Both the position numbers and the translations under genes were made by a program. The notes below the pieces were generated by a model that worked only from the letters and a program-made list of their open reading frames with translations, had not been told where the DNA came from and searched no databases. DNA of 64,000 nt from Longicatena caecimuris (GTDB lineage Bacteria; Bacillota_I; Bacilli_A; Erysipelotrichales; Erysipelotrichaceae), in NCBI RefSeq assembly GCF_004341945.1, contig NZ_SMBP01000014.1, positions 18,172-82,171 on the forward strand, in the 5' to 3' direction. Below are positions 17,605-26,527 of this stretch, in pieces (position 1 is the stretch's first letter; each line of letters starts with the position of its first letter).

Positions 17605-18968
17605 AATAACCTTTCTGTACTTTTTTCATAACTATTATTCTGATTATTCCACGAACGCAAAAGACGAAAATTCAAATATACTGAAACACATAGTGTTAAT
17701 ATTTCTGCAATGGGAACAGCCAACCATACACCTGTTATCCCAATGAACTGTGGCATTATCAACAAGCCTATCATTATAAAGCCGAATGTCCTTAGAAAAG
17801 AAATTAAAGCAGATAGCTTACCATTAGATAATGCAGTAAAAATTGCTGATGAAAATATATTGAAACCCAAAAAAAGAAAACTAAATGCAAATATCATAAA
17901 ACCGTTTATTGCAATTTTATATACCGCTTCATTCGTCCCAGTAAATAAATGCACCAAACTATTTCCATTTATAAAGGACAACGCAAAAATAAATATTGAA
18001 CCTACAAAAATGAAAGAAATACAGATTTTATATATTTTCTTTAATCTATAATAATTGTTTGCCCCAAAATTATAGCTAATTATAGGGGCAATGCCCATTG
18101 AAAAACCAATAAATAATGTTGTAAGTAAAAATTGTGTATATATAATTATAGTAATAGAAGCCACACCATTTACACCCAATAAATTCATCATTGTACGATT
18201 GAAAAAGAATGTAGTAATTGCTGTTGAAAGCTGGCTAACCATTTCTGATGAACCATTTATACAACTTTCTCCAAGTACTTTAAAATCTATAAGAGGTTTT
18301 ACAAAAGACAATGTCCCCGATTTTTTACTAAAGACAATTAACCCCGTAATAGCTGGTATCAAATAACCAATTCCAGTTCCAAATCCTGCACCAGCAATCC
18401 CCATGTCAAATATAACCATAAAGAGATAATCAAATACGATATTCATTACACCAGCACATACAGAAAGAACCAGTCCCAAAGTTGGTTTTCCTGCTGTTAC
18501 AAATAAATTTTGAAATAGTACCTGCAACATACTTGCAGGTGTAAATAGTAAAATAATAGTTAAATAATCTTTACAATATGGAAATAAAACATTATCAGCT
18601 CCAAGAGCATATATAATTTCATCAATAAAGATAATTCCCAGAATGGAAAATACTGCTCCCAAAATAAACCCAAATAAAATAAGGAGTGTAAAATCCTGTT
18701 TTGCTCGTTTGGGTTCTCCTGCCCCCATTTTTCTTGCAACTATGGCACTACCACCCGTAGCTATCATTGTTCCTAAGCCTACGATTAAATTAATAATAGG
18801 ACAAACAATGTTGATTGCTGATAAAGCATCTGTATTGACAAAGCGTGATATAAATATGGTATCTACAATAGTGTAAAGCCCCATAAATAACATCATGGAT
18901 ATTGTCGGGAAAGCAAATTTTAATAAAGAACCAGTACTAAAATCTTTTGCAAGAGGATTACTATTCAT
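17601..18968 (-). CDS. MATE-family multidrug/sodium antiporter
   Basis: About 455 residues with twelve hydrophobic segments in the two-fold MATE arrangement. [19 protein letters not shown] and [24 protein letters not shown] motifs are typical of the DinF/NorM-related branch in Firmicutes. It exports cationic drugs or metabolites in exchange for Na+ or H+. ATG 18968 is chosen since GGGGGAAG precedes it; it overlaps the end of the AraC-GNAT gene by 8 bases. The pump is the best candidate for a selectable trait of the cargo. Confidence 0.9.
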   Translation of the reverse strand: MNSNPLAKDFSTGSLLKFAFPTISMMLFMGLYTIVDTIFISRFVNTDALSAINIVCPIINLIVGLGTMIATGGSAIVARKMGAGEPKRAKQDFTLLILFGFILGAVFSILGIIFIDEIIYALGADNVLFPYCKDYLTIILLFTPASMLQVLFQNLFVTAGKPTLGLVLSVCAGVMNIVFDYLFMVIFDMGIAGAGFGTGIGYLIPAITGLIVFSKKSGTLSFVKPLIDFKVLGESCINGSSEMVSQLSTAITTFFFNRTMMNLLGVNGVASITIIIYTQFLLTTLFIGFSMGIAPIISYNFGANNYYRLKKIYKICISFIFVGSIFIFALSFINGNSLVHLFTGTNEAVYKIAINGFMIFAFSFLFLGFNIFSSAIFTALSNGKLSALISFLRTFGFIMIGLLIMPQFIGITGVWLAVPIAEILTLCVSVYLNFRLLRSWNNQNNSYEKSTERLL

Positions 18969-19818
18969 TTGTGCTTCCCCCATTTTTTGAAAATAATACT
19001 AATTTTTGTGTAGGATAACCAAATTCAAATAATAATTCTGCTTCTGCAAAGCCTAATTCTTTGTAAGCCTTACGATACCCTGTATCAGCTTTGTCGCCCT
19101 CACGGAATGTTGTTACAGAAATGTCTTTATCTATTAAAAGTTCATTCATAACCTTATCTAAAAACAATTTTGTAATACCACATTTACGATATAAAGGGTG
19201 TACTCCAAAGAAATCAATACTTCCCGTATGATAGTTAATAGACATCAAAGCAATGGCAATATCATTATCACTTAAAATCAATACTCTTTGCTCTAAAATA
19301 CCTCTTTCTAATTCTGATAAATATTCATTATCATTCAAATTTGGAAAGCCGTCTATTACTAAATAAGCTAGTTCTAGGCAGGCAGGTATATCAGTTGTTG
19401 TGGCAAACCTAATATTTTCTTTTATTTCTTTTTGTGATAATTTTTGTTTAATTGTTTGTATCAAATCAAATCTAAGCTGTAACGGATAAAACTCTTCGTT
19501 CACTCGATATTCATTAGGCGTTTTCTTATACATCTGCTTAAAAATATTTGTAAATGCTTGCTGACTTTCATACCCAGCAATAAGTGAGATTTCAAGAATA
19601 GATTTATCAGAAAACACTAAAAGTTTTGCAGATTCTGTTAATTGTCTGCGTTGTACATAGTCATGTATAGACAACCCCACAGTTTCGACAAACATTCTAT
19701 GCAAATGATACTTTGAATACCCAACGCCCATCGCAATAGAAGATAAGTTTAGTTTTTCTGTGAGATTGTCTTCTATGTAATTGATAACAGTTATAATGTT
19801 TTCAACCTTATTGACCAT
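18961..19818 (-). CDS. AraC-type regulator fused to GNAT acetyltransferase domain
   Basis: 285 residues. Residues 1-105 are two AraC helix-turn-helix motifs (LSSIAMGVGYSKYHLHRMF; ILEISLIAGYESQQAFTNIF; KKTPNEYR). Residues 140-285 look like a GNAT fold (IRFATTTDIPACLELAYL; FFGVHPLYRKCGITKLFLDK as the acetyl-CoA loop). The protein may sense or modify a drug and switch on the coupled MATE gene. First gene of a four-gene coupled run. Confidence 0.82.
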   Translation of the reverse strand: MVNKVENIITVINYIEDNLTEKLNLSSIAMGVGYSKYHLHRMFVETVGLSIHDYVQRRQLTESAKLLVFSDKSILEISLIAGYESQQAFTNIFKQMYKKTPNEYRVNEEFYPLQLRFDLIQTIKQKLSQKEIKENIRFATTTDIPACLELAYLVIDGFPNLNDNEYLSELERGILEQRVLILSDNDIAIALMSINYHTGSIDFFGVHPLYRKCGITKLFLDKVMNELLIDKDISVTTFREGDKADTGYRKAYKELGFAEAELLFEFGYPTQKLVLFSKNGGSTNE

Positions 19819-19996
19819 TACAGCACCCTCCTTTCAGCTTAGATTATAATACTTTGTTTTCTTCAAGTTTTAATATATATTGCGGTTTTTACATGAATTA
19901 TTATTTTAACTTATTCAGAACTATTTGTGAATATAATTCAATGAAAATGTAGTTTGCAAATCATATTTCTATGAAATACAAACTACTTCTTTTGAT

Positions 19997-20314
19997 TTAT
20001 CCAATTATCTTCAAGTTACTATTGTTCATTTCCAAAAAATAATACATTAGCAAAGTTTCACGGTTACGCTCGGACAACTGTTTTAAGGCTTCTGCCAATT
20101 CATCATCATAGACACGAATATCATTACCGCATACATTGAAAATTGTATAGTCTGTTTCATAGTCGTCCCAGACATCTTTACTGTATTCGATTTTACAAAC
20201 TGCTTTATATTCATTGTTCATATGCTGATACAACTCATCAAATGCAGAGTTTTCAATATAACCGCTTATTTCACTAATACTAGGTACATAATTTATATCT
20301 TTTATGTCTATCAC
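19997..20314 (-). pseudogene. chimeric ORF: DUF3788 start + orf7 interior + orf13 tail
   Basis: 105 codons made of three sources. The first 47 residues look like the start of a DUF3788 protein (PSISEISGYIENSAFDELYQ, IEYSKD). Residues 48-98 equal the middle of the Orf7 sigma-like protein; 154 bp at 20021-20174 match 14692-14845 with two mismatches. The last codons (SNLKIIG, stop) match the C-terminal end of Orf13/TcpC (SNWKIVG). The joints fall at short shared words such as VW. A functional protein is unlikely; it is a recombination scar. Confidence 0.75.
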
Positions 20315-20392
20315 AACGGTCTATGCCCTCCTTTATAGACTTTTTATTTCATTTTCATTCGTGTCGGATAATTCCTATTTAGCATTTACTGT

Positions 20393-21304
20393 TTACACAG
20401 GAATTACCCATATTTCCATATAATTAATCTCTGCATTTCCTTTGTAATATTTTTCTGCCATGAATGGCTTTGTAACCAAATTATGATTTGGAAGCCAAGT
20501 TTCAAACAGATACTTATTTGCTTGATTTAAAGCAGTAGTAACAAGTTCTTCAAAAGATTCTGCCTCAATTTTGCATACAATATACTCACCTGCTGGTAAT
20601 GTATGTTGTACCATATTTTTAGGACATACATCTGTTGATGAAACCATACCTCCTGCAAAGTAAAGGAATGTTCCTTTATCTGGACTTGCTAAGTGAGATA
20701 CACCAAGTTCAATATCATTGTTAAAAATGGCATTTTCGGTTTGCAGTTTCTTTGCATGGAATTCGCGCCATAGCTGACCTGGAACATCAATTCCTGTACT
20801 TTCTCCAGCAGGAATTTGTTCAGCAATATTTACTGTTTTTTCAAAACCAAAATATGTTTCCTTTGTTCTTAATGTTTTTCTTTGAATTTCCAAAACAATA
20901 TTCCCTATAATCAATGGAACATTCTCATCAATCATAACATAATGAGAAGAAAGTTCTGGCTTGTCAAATGTATTTAACATAGGAACACTCTTTCTGTATT
21001 CATCGGGAGTAATATGATAAACTTCTTTAAATGCTCTGGTGAAATTCGCATGGTCTGAAAATCCATATTTTAAAGCTATATCTAATATCCTTTCCTCTGA
21101 ATTATTCAATTCTGTTATCACCATTGCTAAACGGCGAAGTTTGATATACTCTTGAACTGATTTCTTAACTAACTTTTTAAACAAGCGTTGGTAATAAAAT
21201 GTAGAAAGACAGGCAATTTCCGCCAGTTTCTCTGTTTCGATTTTCTCACTTAAATGTTGTTCAATATAGTTTAATGACATTTCAATATTTTCATATGCGT
21301 ACAT
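20393..21304 (-). CDS. AraC-type regulator with GyrI-like effector domain
   Basis: 303 residues. Two AraC helix-turn-helix motifs occupy residues 1-110 (LAEIACLSTFYYQRLFKKLV; ILDIALKYGFSDHANFTRAF; TPDEYRK). The rest is a GyrI-like small-molecule-binding domain (IPAGESTGIDVPGQLWREF ... TLPAGEYIVCKIEAESFEEL). This is the Rob/SoxS-like layout that senses hydrophobic drugs. It lies alone between two scars. Confidence 0.88.
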   Translation of the reverse strand: MYAYENIEMSLNYIEQHLSEKIETEKLAEIACLSTFYYQRLFKKLVKKSVQEYIKLRRLAMVITELNNSEERILDIALKYGFSDHANFTRAFKEVYHITPDEYRKSVPMLNTFDKPELSSHYVMIDENVPLIIGNIVLEIQRKTLRTKETYFGFEKTVNIAEQIPAGESTGIDVPGQLWREFHAKKLQTENAIFNNDIELGVSHLASPDKGTFLYFAGGMVSSTDVCPKNMVQHTLPAGEYIVCKIEAESFEELVTTALNQANKYLFETWLPNHNLVTKPFMAEKYYKGNAEINYMEIWVIPV

Positions 21305-21452
21305 ATCAGTACCTCCTTGTATAATTTATAATCAAAGTATACATGAAAATTTTTTGTATAGCTTGTCGCACAATGCCATTATCTTATAAGAAATCAAAAG
21401 ATATAAAAAACCAATTTTGTCTATATGGTAACTTTTATTTCTTTGGTACTTT

Positions 21453-21584
21453 TTAATGAGCCATATCTAATAAATTCATCAAATATCTTTTAATGCTTTT
21501 CGTATCATAGACCTTTGGAACTGTATTGTTCATTGCTTCGTCAATAGTCGCTTCAATATTAGCCATAACATCAGCTAGTGACAT
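21453..21584 (-). pseudogene. fragment of the Spo0A-C-like small gene family
   Basis: A 43-codon frame begins [20 protein letters not shown], matching the middle of the small proteins at 17368-17604 and 23913-24137, then diverges. Its start overlaps the end of the GNAT gene. The basic N-terminus is missing, so it is most likely a relic left by recombination. Confidence 0.6.
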
Positions 21585-22122
21585 AATCAGATTTCAAAAT
21601 CCCATATAGGTAGTAGTCGCAATAGGTATTTACCATTTTTCCCCCTCGAATATGTCCTTCCCTTTGAAAACCGACTTTCTCCAATGTCTTGTAAGAAGCA
21701 TGATTTAAAATATGCACATCTGTCCATATTTTTTGTAATTCTGTTTTTGAAAAACAAAATTCAATTACGCTTTTCAACGCTTCACTCATTAGCCCATTAC
21801 CTTGATATTGCTTAGAAAGTCTGAAAGCCACTTTTGCCATTCTATTATTTTCAATAAGGTATATCCATATTTCACCAATCACTTTGCTATCTTGTTTATG
21901 GACAATTCCCCAATGAAAACTTTTAGTAGCTTTTTCTGGCTTATTAAAGAGTAATTCTGGATTTTTTTCGCTTTTTGAAGGACGTTTCCCCCAATACTCG
22001 TATAAAGAAATATCACTAATCCATTCTTTCAAATCATCTATGTCATTTTTATTCATTGTTCTTAAAATAAGATGTTCTGTTTCAATTACTGGTTTTTCAA
22101 AAATGTAATCCTGCAAACTCAT
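21571..22122 (-). CDS. GNAT-family N-acetyltransferase (RimJ/RimL type)
   Basis: 183 residues with the acetyltransferase pattern: ETEHLILRTMNKNDIDDLKE at the N-terminus, acetyl-CoA loop region AFRLSKQYQGNGLMSEALK, and NHASYKTLEKVGFQREG. Such enzymes acetylate ribosomal proteins or small amines, sometimes drugs. Its C-terminal codons overlap the relic at 21453-21584, so the tail may be altered. Thirteen bases follow the trmO-like gene; the two are co-transcribed. Confidence 0.85.
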   Translation of the reverse strand: MSLQDYIFEKPVIETEHLILRTMNKNDIDDLKEWISDISLYEYWGKRPSKSEKNPELLFNKPEKATKSFHWGIVHKQDSKVIGEIWIYLIENNRMAKVAFRLSKQYQGNGLMSEALKSVIEFCFSKTELQKIWTDVHILNHASYKTLEKVGFQREGHIRGGKMVNTYCDYYLYGILKSDYVTS

Positions 22123-22135
22123 GGTTCATCACTCC

Positions 22136-22612
22136 TTAAAAATTGAATTCATTTTCCCATGCAAAAGAAGCAGATTCTTCTAAGCTGTGAGGCCAATGAC
22201 TACACCAATCTGGAACTTGCGGATTTTCCACTCTATCCAAACTCGGCGTGTATGGTTTAATATCCAAGATAGGCGTTTTGTCATTAGCGTCAATATAAGC
22301 AATTTGTATCAGCCCACTCATATAATCAATATTGATAATTTCTACTGCTGATAAAGCAATCGGATTTGGGCGTACTGGCGACCTTGTTGCAAAAATCCCC
22401 ATTTTCTCTGGAGCTTTTTTATAAGGTTGGTCTGTTTCCAATACGCTTCTAAAATCCGCATTGTCAAAATCGCTGAACCACCATAAAACATTGATATGGC
22501 TGAATCCGTCTAATTCCTTTAATGCTAGAATATATGGTGCTTCTAGTTGAATGAAAGCACCTTTTTCATTGTTGTAGATAGTACCTATTGAATTTACTTT
22601 ATAAGTTGTCAT
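22136..22612 (-). CDS. trmO: tRNA (t6A37) N6-methyltransferase TrmO-like
   Basis: 158 residues of the TsaA/TrmO (UPF0066) beta-barrel SAM methyltransferase family. Diagnostic RSPVRPNPIALSAVEI and ILDIKPYTPSLD are present; it would methylate the t6A at position 37 of tRNA-Thr. Presence on a mobile element beside a GNAT and a MerR regulator is unusual; homologues on plasmids and ICEs may protect tRNA, but this is speculation. Confidence 0.85.
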   Translation of the reverse strand: MTTYKVNSIGTIYNNEKGAFIQLEAPYILALKELDGFSHINVLWWFSDFDNADFRSVLETDQPYKKAPEKMGIFATRSPVRPNPIALSAVEIINIDYMSGLIQIAYIDANDKTPILDIKPYTPSLDRVENPQVPDWCSHWPHSLEESASFAWENEFNF

Positions 22613-22692
22613 TATATTTTCCTCCGTTTTCTTCTTGATAAATAAACGATAAACCTTAACACCATGTTAAAGTCAAGGCAGATTATCATTTT

Positions 22693-23508
22693 TTACAAGA
22701 GATTTTCTAAAGGAATTTGGATTTCTGTTAGATAGTTCTCTGGATTTTTATCGTTCCACGGTCCACGATGAACTATTTGACGGCTTGAACCTTTCATCTT
22801 ATATTGACTGTTTTCTTGAAGCCATTTAGCAAATGAACGATAAGCATAAGAAATATTAGAAAAATCTCCATATACCATAGTACAAGCCATCATAGAAACT
22901 GGTTCGGTAAAACGAAACTTAAAATCACCTGTAGCTTTTCCTATTTTATTTACAATGGCACATAATTCTACATCAACATCTTTTTCTTTATATTCTTTAT
23001 TGTGATATATTGAGAATGTCTCATCAGAAATATTTATTTTATTTTCTTTAGCAAAAGCAGAGAGTTCTTTCCAGAGTTCGCCCTCATAATAATAATTGGG
23101 TATTTCTTTTCTTAAAGATAAAACGCAATAACTCGGTATCTCTTTTATGGTTATGTTAAAATACAATTCACTTTTACCATATAACAATTCTTTTTTAGCA
23201 ATCTCAATTTTCTTTAATTTTTCTTGTTCTTTTTGTATATTATCCATAATTTCAACAGACTTTTTATCAAGCTGTTCTATAATGGCATTATTACTGTAAT
23301 TGAGAGATAATGCAATTTCAGCAACATTAAACCCACTATCACGTAAATATATAATTCTATTTAAAGTTGAGATTTGTTCTGCTGAATACATACGATAGCC
23401 AGTCAATGAATCAATTTTCGCAGGTTTTAACAAACCCATTTCATCATAATAACGCAACATACGAGTAGAAACTTGTGTCAGTTTTGAAAACTCACCAATT
23501 TTGAACAT
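22693..23508 (-). CDS. MerR-family regulator with GyrI-like ligand domain
   Basis: 271 residues. MFKIGEFSKLTQVSTRMLRY is the MerR winged-helix start, then LLKPAKIDSLTGYRMYS, a coiled-coil (residues 80-115), and a GyrI-like effector-binding domain. It resembles BmrR-type multidrug sensors. It is upstream of trmO and GNAT genes in the same direction with an 80-bp gap and may activate them. Confidence 0.87.
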   Translation of the reverse strand: MFKIGEFSKLTQVSTRMLRYYDEMGLLKPAKIDSLTGYRMYSAEQISTLNRIIYLRDSGFNVAEIALSLNYSNNAIIEQLDKKSVEIMDNIQKEQEKLKKIEIAKKELLYGKSELYFNITIKEIPSYCVLSLRKEIPNYYYEGELWKELSAFAKENKINISDETFSIYHNKEYKEKDVDVELCAIVNKIGKATGDFKFRFTEPVSMMACTMVYGDFSNISYAYRSFAKWLQENSQYKMKGSSRQIVHRGPWNDKNPENYLTEIQIPLENLL

Positions 23509-23649
23509 TTTATCCCTCCATTCATGTACCTAATTATAATTATTGATTATTTATACTTCAATATAAAAAGGGATACAAATACATTGTCAGTCACAAAATA
23601 GACAAGCTCTTTACTCTTATTTGCTGATCTGCTTCGCAGGTAACAAATA

Positions 23650-23696
23650 AGAGCCGACAATCTATAAGTTAAAATAACCTACAAATTATCGGCTCT
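23650..23696 (-). terminator. second KTR-associated hairpin
   Basis: Same hairpin as at 15534-15580: left arm AGAGCCGACAATCTATAAG, right arm ending TCGGCTCT. It overlaps the stop codon of the KTR pseudogene, so hairpin and gene end travelled together. Confidence 0.5.
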
Positions 23697-23877
23697 GCGT
23701 CTTTGCGTCTGGCTCTTTGATAATTGTTATAATTCCATTTTTTATGTTGATTAAACTTTCATGTTTACACTTCGGACAAAACAATGGAAAATTTATCAAC
23801 TCAGTATCTTTGCGAATTTTTATTCATGTCTTACTGCCACATATAGGACACAAAACCCATAATTGATTTTCAACCAA
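23686..23877 (-). pseudogene. KTR-domain gene inactivated by a nonsense codon
   Basis: The frame gives LWVLCPICGSKT then a TGA (23824-23826) at the codon for the family arginine, then KIRKDTELINFPLFCPKC and the same last residues as the intact gene at 15570-15755. Only a TTG could start it. It marks the far border of a block bounded by two KTR copies. Confidence 0.8.
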
Positions 23878-23912
23878 TAAAACCACCAGCCTCGTAAGTA
23901 TAATTTGCTATC

Positions 23913-24137
23913 TCAAAACTTTATTTTTTTAGTGATTGTGTAAATATATTCTTCTGGCGTAGGGCGTTTATTTCCAAAATACCTTTTATAATTCGCCTGC
24001 ACCTCTGGGTCGGTGCTGTTCATAGCTTTATCAATCATTGATTCAATATCAGCTCGAACATCAGCATACGACGAACCGCCAGCCTTTGCACCTGTTTTCA
24101 AGGCTTTTTTTATATCTCGTTTTTTTAGACCTATCAT
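23913..24137 (-). CDS. small protein with Spo0A C-terminal-like domain (copy 2)
   Basis: 74 residues, about 80 percent like copy 1 at 17368-17604 (same [10 protein letters not shown] start, [19 protein letters not shown]). ATG 24137 follows AAAGGTTATT as in copy 1. It follows the C-N hydrolase gene in the same direction with a 45-bp gap. Function unknown; possibly a DNA-binding partner of cargo regulators. Confidence 0.6.
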   Translation of the reverse strand: MIGLKKRDIKKALKTGAKAGGSSYADVRADIESMIDKAMNSTDPEVQANYKRYFGNKRPTPEEYIYTITKKIKF

Positions 24138-24182
24138 AATAACCTTTCTTATCATAATTGCAAATTTATAAATTCATTAGTA

Positions 24183-24878
24183 TTAAAACTGAAATTCAAA
24201 TACATTACTAAAATCATTGTTCAAGACATAATAGACTTTATTTTTTTCTGTAGAATATACAAATGAAACCCTAGTTGCCCACAAGTCTTTTTGAGAAACA
24301 GATTTTAATACTTTAAATGCGTCATTTACTGAAAAATCTTTATCGTATCCTGCCAATAACTTTTTAGCCACTTCGTATCTTGTATCCCCAGAAACAATGT
24401 ACGGCTTTGTTATATCTGGTTTTAGAATAGAATAATTTGTAATAAGTGAAAAATTCTCTTGTTCATATCTATACCCAATTCCGGGCTCAATAATTAAAAC
24501 TCGTCCTTTTTTATCAGAAAGCATAACTTGCATAGTGGCATCTGGTGCATAAATAATTCTTTTCTTTTTAACAATGTCTAAGGCTTCATCAAAAGAAATC
24601 TCTGCTTTAATGAATTTTTCTGTTAATTCAGATATTGTAATACAATCCTCGCTATCTATATACTTTGCATTTTCATTACCATGGACATAAAGAAGTGTTC
24701 CTACATTACCATTTTTATTTACTCCATGAAATGAATGATACAGACCGTCAGGCATTTTAATACCAATATAAAATCTATTTTCTTCGGTAATTACAGTATG
24801 ATCCCATACAGAAAGGTCAATATCAAAATTAAAACCAACAATTTTATCTATACCATTGTAAACAAATCTTGTACACAT
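24183..24878 (-). CDS. linear-amide C-N hydrolase (choloylglycine hydrolase family, Ntn fold)
   Basis: 231 residues. The Cys at position 2 (MCTRFVY) would be the N-terminal nucleophile after Met removal. GFNFDID stands where family members have GRNxD, so the usual active-site arginine is replaced by Phe. The length is shorter than bile salt hydrolases (about 320). It probably cleaves an amide, perhaps an antibiotic or acyl-amino acid, but the substrate is unknown. Divergent from a TetR regulator with operators between them. Confidence 0.78.
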   Translation of the reverse strand: MCTRFVYNGIDKIVGFNFDIDLSVWDHTVITEENRFYIGIKMPDGLYHSFHGVNKNGNVGTLLYVHGNENAKYIDSEDCITISELTEKFIKAEISFDEALDIVKKKRIIYAPDATMQVMLSDKKGRVLIIEPGIGYRYEQENFSLITNYSILKPDITKPYIVSGDTRYEVAKKLLAGYDKDFSVNDAFKVLKSVSQKDLWATRVSFVYSTEKNKVYYVLNNDFSNVFEFQF

Positions 24879-24918
24879 ATAATCGCTCCTTAAAACGCTA
24901 TTTTGAATAGCTATTTAA

Positions 24919-25018
24919 CTAATCTAATTAGCATTTTAAAATGTTTTTGTAGGAAAGTCAATAAATAATCATATTTTCTAATTGTATTATTGACTACACT
25001 AATTCAATTAGCTAGAAT
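24919..25018. promoter_or_regulatory. divergent promoters with TetR operator pair CTAAT-N3-ATTAG
   Basis: Plus-strand promoter TTGACT (24990-24995), 17 bases, TAGAAT (25013-25018) for the TetR gene; minus-strand TTGACT (24956-24961), 17 bases, TAAAAT (24933-24938) for the hydrolase. CTAATCTAATTAG (24919-24931) lies just downstream of the minus -10, and CTAATTCAATTAG (24999-25011) inside the plus spacer. A weaker third copy CTAATTGTATTAT is at 24979-24991. This suits mutual repression by the TetR protein. Confidence 0.75.
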
Positions 25019-25054
25019 TGTGTTTATATGATATTTTGAATGAGGTGTATAACT

Positions 25055-25612
25055 ATGAAAACCACTAAAGAAGCAGTGATAAAAGCAACATCAGACTTAG
25101 CAGATGAAAAAGGATTAAATAATGTTTCGTTAAAAGCTGTTGCTCAAAAATTAAACATTCGTACCCCATCTTTATATAATCACATAGAAAGTTTAGATAA
25201 TCTTCTTTTAGAAGTTGCTCATAACGGTATGCGTGACATGAATGAAAGAATGATGAAAGTTGCCGTTGGAAAAACAGGGAAAGAAGCAATTAAATTAGTT
25301 TCTATCGAATACCTAAACTATATGATTGAACACCCTGGAGTTTATGAAGCAATCCAATGGGCTGTGTGGCACGGAACAGAGGAAACAGCAACCATTTTTA
25401 ACAACTATCTTTCATTATTAACTACTCTAATCCAATCGTGCAGTCTTAATAAAGACAAAACACTTGAAATATTAAATATGCTTACTGGAACAATTCACGG
25501 TTATACAACTTTACAATTAGGGAACGCCTTTTCTGCCCCAGACAAAGTTAGATTTGAATTAGCTGAAGCGATAGATACTTTATTAGTCGGGATTTTCCAG
25601 AAGTATAAATAA
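25055..25612 (+). CDS. TetR/AcrR-family regulator with WHG-type C-terminal domain
   Basis: 185 residues from ATG 25055 (AGGTG site ahead; the ATG at 25040 overlaps that site). N-terminal helix-turn-helix: LNNVSLKAVAQKLNIRTPSL then YNHIESLDNL. The C-terminal region with AVWHGTEE is of the WHG class. It likely represses itself and the divergent hydrolase through the CTAAT-N3-ATTAG sites. Confidence 0.88.
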   Translation: MKTTKEAVIKATSDLADEKGLNNVSLKAVAQKLNIRTPSLYNHIESLDNLLLEVAHNGMRDMNERMMKVAVGKTGKEAIKLVSIEYLNYMIEHPGVYEAIQWAVWHGTEETATIFNNYLSLLTTLIQSCSLNKDKTLEILNMLTGTIHGYTTLQLGNAFSAPDKVRFELAEAIDTLLVGIFQKYK

Positions 25613-25658
25613 TATATTTAGGCTTGCAAATCAAAACAGAAATGCAAGCCTTTTTCTT

Positions 25659-26383
25659 TTATCCTACTATCTTCCAGTTACTATCCTTATGTAGCACAAG
25701 CTCATACTGCGACACCTGTGTTGCCTTTGTCTGATTATCAAGGAACTTCACAGCCACTTTGACTTTCACATTGTCCCCGTCCTTTGTAAAGATAGGGGTT
25801 ACCAATTCAGAATACAGATAGTCCCTGCCGATAGGTTCAAGCACATTTCCCGATACATAGTAGGTAAGTTCTTTTTCTGTGGCTGTCGGGTACAGCTTAA
25901 AGAATGTTTCCAGAAATGCGGTAGCGTCATTGACGGTATCAGCGTCCACGCTTGCGTCTGTTTCTGGTATCTTTGGTTCAAAATCTGATTTTTCGATTGC
26001 TGGTGCAAGGGTAGGGTTCTGAACGATTACCATATCCCCGTCAGCGTCTACATGGACTTTGACCGTATAAGTTGCTTTGACATTTGTTGTCTGTTCGCCC
26101 TCTTTTATCTGCTGATCTACTTCGTAGGTAGCGATAAATTCGTCCGTACCAGACTGTGCCACGTCCCAGATTAACACATCAAGAACGGTGGAGCTGGTTG
26201 GAATATCTGTTCTTATGGTATCAACATTTAGTGCCTGCAACTCCTTTGTCAGATACCCATTGATAGAAGCGGTACGGGCTTCAATCGCTTCTTTGCTGTT
26301 ATTCCATGTGTAATAGGACTTCGCAAAGTTCTTTACGAAGTCTTCGATACCGTTGGTATCATCAAGGCGTAGCTGTATAGTTT
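25659..26383 (-). pseudogene. 5'-truncated duplicate of orf13/tcpC
   Basis: Encodes the last ~240 residues of the conjugation protein Orf13, highly similar to 28066-28790, including the same C-terminal SNWKIVG. The frame has no N-terminal anchor: similarity stops at 26383 (CAGCTACGCCTTGATGATAC region) where unrelated DNA begins. It cannot make a membrane-anchored TcpC. It frames the LysR/DUF4865 module between two orf13 copies. Confidence 0.85.
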
Positions 26384-26527
26384 GTCAGCCTTGTGTATTC
26401 ATGCCTTTTAGAAGTAATGTTTAAATTTAATCCCAACCTATCACATAGCTTTTTAGTAGATATAGCCCCATAGCCAGTTGCATTTGTTTTTTTGCATATT
26501 TAAGTATTCAATATTTCAAAACATATT
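26384..26527 (-). pseudogene. unidentified coding remnant next to the orf13 scar
   Basis: On the minus strand one frame reads NATGYGAISTKKLCDRLG and continues LNLNITSKRHEYTRLTNY until it runs into a stop at the orf13 joint. This looks like the tail of a broken gene, not random sequence, but I do not recognise the family. No start codon is available. Confidence 0.3.
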
